Assembly: GCA_023426625.1 (NCBI GenBank) | Contig: JAFAAJ010000275.1 | Location: 1-8,720, forward strand | Length of the DNA stretch: 8,720 bases | Origin: Bacteroidota bacterium | Lineage (GTDB): Bacteria; Bacteroidota; Bacteroidia; Flavobacteriales; Weeksellaceae | Direction: 5' to 3' | In this document: positions 6,155-8,720 of the stretch, piece after piece | Numbering within the stretch: the first letter of the stretch is position 1 | How the letters are laid out: every line of letters starts with the position of its first letter | Position numbers and translations under genes: made by a program | Notes under the pieces: model-generated | Database searches by the model: none | Seen by the model: the letters and a program-made list of their open reading frames with translations, nothing else | What the model was told of the DNA's origin: nothing

Positions 6155-6577
6155 TTATTGTTTTTCTTTAAGTTCCACGGCATACTTTAGTTTCTCCAGC
6201 TTCATTTGTAATTTTCTGATATCCCCTTCCATATCCACAATTTTATTATTGCTTCTTTGCAGCTCTTTATTAGCCGACTCTGTTCGTTTTAAAAGCTTGG
6301 CGGTTTTTCTGGCATCATCTGCCGTAGAATTCGGGTCCGAAGAGTTGAAACGATCTGTTTTTCGTTCAGATTTATGATTCAGATCTTTAGTTTTATCAAG
6401 AATTTTGATATTGTTCTGTTTTTCCTTTTCAAGATCAATCTGCTTATCTATAAGATCGGTATAAACTTTCAGAACTTCCCGTTGTTGGGTCATCGCATTA
6501 AGTTCCTGGGCTTTCAGACCTAAGGAAAGGAATAGTAAAGATGCACCGAAAATTCCGGTGAAATAAGTTTTTTTCAT
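6155..6577 (-). CDS. small exported coiled-coil protein, function unknown
   Basis: I do not recognise a characterised family. The 140-residue product has a classic signal peptide (MKK, hydrophobic core TGIFGASLLFLSLGL, likely cleavage KA-QE after residue 23). There is no lipobox cysteine, and in fact no cysteine at all. The mature 117 residues are almost entirely hydrophilic, with two helix-forming, heptad-like stretches (about 25-70 and 90-138, rich in Lys, Glu, Leu). A Ser/Asp/Asn-rich turn (NSSDPNSTADD, about 78-88) separates them, which suggests an alpha-helical hairpin or coiled coil in the periplasm. It is monocistronic and convergent with alaS, sharing its terminator. Upstream, 114 bp separate it from the divergent outer-membrane protein gene; I see no convincing minus-strand promoter there. 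A periplasmic structural or adaptor role is possible but is guesswork. Confidence 0.85.
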   Translation of the reverse strand: MKKTYFTGIFGASLLFLSLGLKAQELNAMTQQREVLKVYTDLIDKQIDLEKEKQNNIKILDKTKDLNHKSERKTDRFNSSDPNSTADDARKTAKLLKRTESANKELQRSNNKIVDMEGDIRKLQMKLEKLKYAVELKEKQ

Positions 6578-6651
6578 AACTGATGTGTTTTTAATTTACT
6601 TTCGTAACTCTGTAAAAACCATGCCAATATTTAGTCTCCTTTAAAACTTTT

Positions 6652-6678
6652 TTTGACGGAGAAATATTACTACTTTTG
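6652..6678 (+). promoter_or_regulatory. candidate promoter of the DUF5686-type gene
   Basis: TACTTTTG (6671-6678) matches the Bacteroidetes -7 consensus. A TTTG at 6652-6655 lies 15 nt upstream, shorter than usual. The predicted start site would fall about 7 nt before the ATG at 6692, so the message would have a very short leader. Moderate to weak support. Confidence 0.4.
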
Positions 6679-6685
6679 AAGTAGT
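6669..6685. repeat. palindrome overlapping the candidate -7 box
   Basis: ACTACTT, a TTG spacer and AAGTAGT form a perfect 7-bp inverted repeat. It covers the -7 box and the predicted start site of the gene beginning at 6692, where an operator would be expected. It has no T run and is not a terminator. Confidence 0.5.
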
Positions 6686-6691
6686 TTTCTT

Positions 6692-8720
6692 ATGAAAAGG
6701 GGGTTATTGTTTATTTTTTTCTTTTTTTTTGTTTTTGGTTATTCACAATCAAAAAACAACCCCGTAGAAGAGACCGAAAAGACAGGAAACATCGAAGCCA
6801 TAGTTCTTGAAGACAAAAGTGATCCGAGAGCATTGGAAATATTGAAAAAAGTCAATAAACAGTTCAAAGAAAATTCCCCGAAAACCCTTCATTCCTATTC
6901 TTATAAATCTTACGAAAAGGTTTCTCTGGATATTGATGAAGACAGCATTGAACAGTTTAACCGATTCTTTGAAGACAGCGATCTTTTTAAGAGAAAAAGA
7001 AAGAAAGATTCCCTGAATAATATTTCTGCCCGTGAGATATTCTCAAAAAGCAAGCTATTCCTATGGGAAAGAGCACAGGAATTTCTGTATTCTAAAAAAT
7101 ACGGTGAGAAGATCAACATCCTGGATAACCGAATATCCGGACTAAAGCAGCCTATTTATGAAATGATTGCTTTGCAGCAGAGTAACAGAGACAAGCTTCC
7201 ACATCAACTGAAGCAGGAAAACCGGGGCTTATACCGCTTCTTTTTAACCGATACCATTGATATGGACGGGAGAAAAAACTTTGTGATCCGTTTTCGTGAA
7301 GTGAACTACAAAAGCAAAAAAAAGAAATTCAACGGAGCGATTTATATAGATACTGAAACGTATGGCATTAAAAAGATCGAGAATTTCAGTAAGATTAAAA
7401 ATGACGGCATCATCACAAGTACATGGATTTTCTATAATAACAAATGGTTTCTCTCCCACGAAACGGTAAAACTCAGGATGAGCAAAATGAATCTGGAAGA
7501 AGATGATAAGGAACATCCGGAAAACAATCCTGAAAAGAAAGATAAAAGAAGCTTCGGAACCTATGCCTTCCTCACCTCAAAGTATTTTGATTTCCAATCT
7601 CCGATTGAAGAACACCGAACAGATTTCAAAGGCTATACTTTTTCCGTAAAAAATGCAGACGGAAAAACACTTGATCTATACAGAACGGATCCGCTCACAG
7701 AACGGGAAAGAAACACTTATACCACGATAGACAGCATTGGTAAACTCTATAATATTGATAATAAAGCCCAAATATTAACCGGACTGATCAACGGACAGAT
7801 CCGAGCCGGAATTGTGGACTTTGCCGTAGATGAAATTGTGAATTATAATTTATTTGAAGGCTTCAGAGTAGGTCTAAAAGCCAAACTGAATGAAACTTTC
7901 AATCCTTATTTTTCACCGGATTATTATTTTGCTTATGGTTTTAAAGACGACCAATGGAAATACGGAATCGGTCTTGATATGAAGACTACCCTTGACAAAA
8001 ATTCCTTTTTCCGTTTAGAATATTATAATGACGTGAATTCTTCCGGGGAGTTCTACAGAAGGCTATGGAACTTCAGAATGAGGATGATGAATTATGGGAA
8101 CAACCTTAATAATGATAAATATTATCACTTTAAAGGCGCTTCTCTCTCCTACCTAAATGATGTCACCAATGGATTGACTCTTGTTTTTGCGACAAGAAGA
8201 AATTTTGAGGAAGCAATGTTTGATTACCAGTTCCGCAGAAGAGGTTCGGCATTTGAAAACTTCAATACATTGTTCACCTTAAAGTTCTCTCCGAATTCCA
8301 CCAATATTATGACTCCACAGGGAAAATCCATCATCGACCAGAAGTTTCCGGAGCTATATTTCAATTATGAGCAGAGTTTCAAGGTTTTTGGCGGGGACTT
8401 CAACTATACTCGTTTTGATGCTCTTTTTGTGCACAATTTCAAAACACAGCTGGGAACAACGGGAGTAAGGCTTTACGGAGGTCTTGTGTTGGGTGAAGCG
8501 CCCATCTGGAAACATTTTACGATGAACGGACTGGCTTCTCCAAGAAAAGATTTTAATTTCAACCTTACCTCTTACCTGGGATTCGCTACTTTGGAAGGCG
8601 GAAAGTTCTATAATGATAAATTCATTGCTTACTATTTCATGCATAAGCTTCCGTGGTATTTTAAAAGCTTCGGAAAAAATGTTTCAAGCTTTGATTTTGT
8701 TCTGCGAGGAACTATAGGAG
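6692..8720 (+). CDS. DUF5686-family outer-membrane protein (3' truncated by the window)
   Basis: An uninterrupted frame of 676 codons runs from ATG 6692 past the window end. A signal peptide (MKRGLLFIFFFFFVFGYSQ, about residues 1-18) leads into a periplasmic-type domain starting near ALEILKKVNKQFKENSPK, with SYSYKSYEKV, GAIYIDTETYGIKKI and WFLSHETVKL. A conserved-looking link LDLYRTDPLTERERNTYTTIDSI then precedes a C-terminal half from about residue 384 (NYNLFEGFRVGLKAKLN). That half is rich in alternating aromatic and polar strands, as expected for an outer-membrane beta-barrel. This matches the Bacteroidetes DUF5686 family, whose members often begin with a carboxypeptidase-regulatory-like beta-sandwich; that domain is absent here. 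The molecular function of the family is unknown to me. The signal peptide codons contain long T runs. Perhaps 100-150 residues are missing at the C-terminus. Confidence 0.85.
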   Translation, partial: MKRGLLFIFFFFFVFGYSQSKNNPVEETEKTGNIEAIVLEDKSDPRALEILKKVNKQFKENSPKTLHSYSYKSYEKVSLDIDEDSIEQFNRFFEDSDLFKRKRKKDSLNNISAREIFSKSKLFLWERAQEFLYSKKYGEKINILDNRISGLKQPIYEMIALQQSNRDKLPHQLKQENRGLYRFFLTDTIDMDGRKNFVIRFREVNYKSKKKKFNGAIYIDTETYGIKKIENFSKIKNDGIITSTWIFYNNKWFLSHETVKLRMSKMNLEEDDKEHPENNPEKKDKRSFGTYAFLTSKYFDFQSPIEEHRTDFKGYTFSVKNADGKTLDLYRTDPLTERERNTYTTIDSIGKLYNIDNKAQILTGLINGQIRAGIVDFAVDEIVNYNLFEGFRVGLKAKLNETFNPYFSPDYYFAYGFKDDQWKYGIGLDMKTTLDKNSFFRLEYYNDVNSSGEFYRRLWNFRMRMMNYGNNLNNDKYYHFKGASLSYLNDVTNGLTLVFATRRNFEEAMFDYQFRRRGSAFENFNTLFTLKFSPNSTNIMTPQGKSIIDQKFPELYFNYEQSFKVFGGDFNYTRFDALFVHNFKTQLGTTGVRLYGGLVLGEAPIWKHFTMNGLASPRKDFNFNLTSYLGFATLEGGKFYNDKFIAYYFMHKLPWYFKSFGKNVSSFDFVLRGTIG

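Noticed and set aside
6910..8644. Three minus-strand frames of 69-96 codons within 6910-7119, 7244-7516 and 8354-8644
   Set aside because: All lie opposite the continuous DUF5686-type coding frame, which has a signal peptide and coherent domain structure; the antisense frames have neither.
1..8720. CRISPR arrays, tRNA or rRNA genes, insertion sequences, toxin-antitoxin or phage modules
   Set aside because: No regularly spaced repeats, cloverleaf-like segments, transposase motifs or terminal inverted repeats were seen on either strand.

Overview
The window looks like a chromosomal segment of a Flavobacteriia bacterium, most like Chryseobacterium or a close relative. The reasons are the low G+C, Bacteroidetes-type promoter boxes (TTTG then TAnnTTTG), the near absence of Shine-Dalgarno sites, a lipoprotein signal ending in TSC, and a DUF5686-type outer-membrane protein. 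The genus is inferred from gene style, not from a search.

Layout, left to right. Positions 1-144 hold the last 47 codons of a membrane protein, probably an ABC transporter permease, followed by a hairpin terminator. Positions 230-868 hold an unusually AT-rich gene for a 212-residue protein with a membrane segment at each end and no recognised function. From 3398 down to 915 runs a compact minus-strand cluster: an ECF sigma factor, a small zinc-binding anti-sigma factor 2 nt after it, then an 80-nt gap with promoter-like boxes, a four-helix DUF417 (YkgB/RclC-like) membrane protein, and an exported MsrA-MsrB fusion lipoprotein whose likely start codon overlaps the DUF417 stop (TAATG). A terminator closes the cluster at about 871-898. 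alaS (3515-6118) is transcribed divergently from the sigma gene across a 116-bp region carrying two opposed promoters. A strong bidirectional terminator (6122-6153) separates it from a convergent small exported coiled-coil protein (6155-6577, minus). Divergent from that, 6692 to the window end encodes most of a DUF5686-family outer-membrane protein, which runs off the edge.

The most interesting unit is the minus-strand cluster. A sigma factor with a soluble redox-type zinc anti-sigma factor is joined to a methionine-sulfoxide repair enzyme in the cell envelope and to a homologue of a reactive-chlorine-resistance membrane protein. Together these suggest a self-contained circuit that senses oxidants such as hypochlorous acid and repairs envelope proteins. 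The remaining genes look like ordinary chromosomal content.
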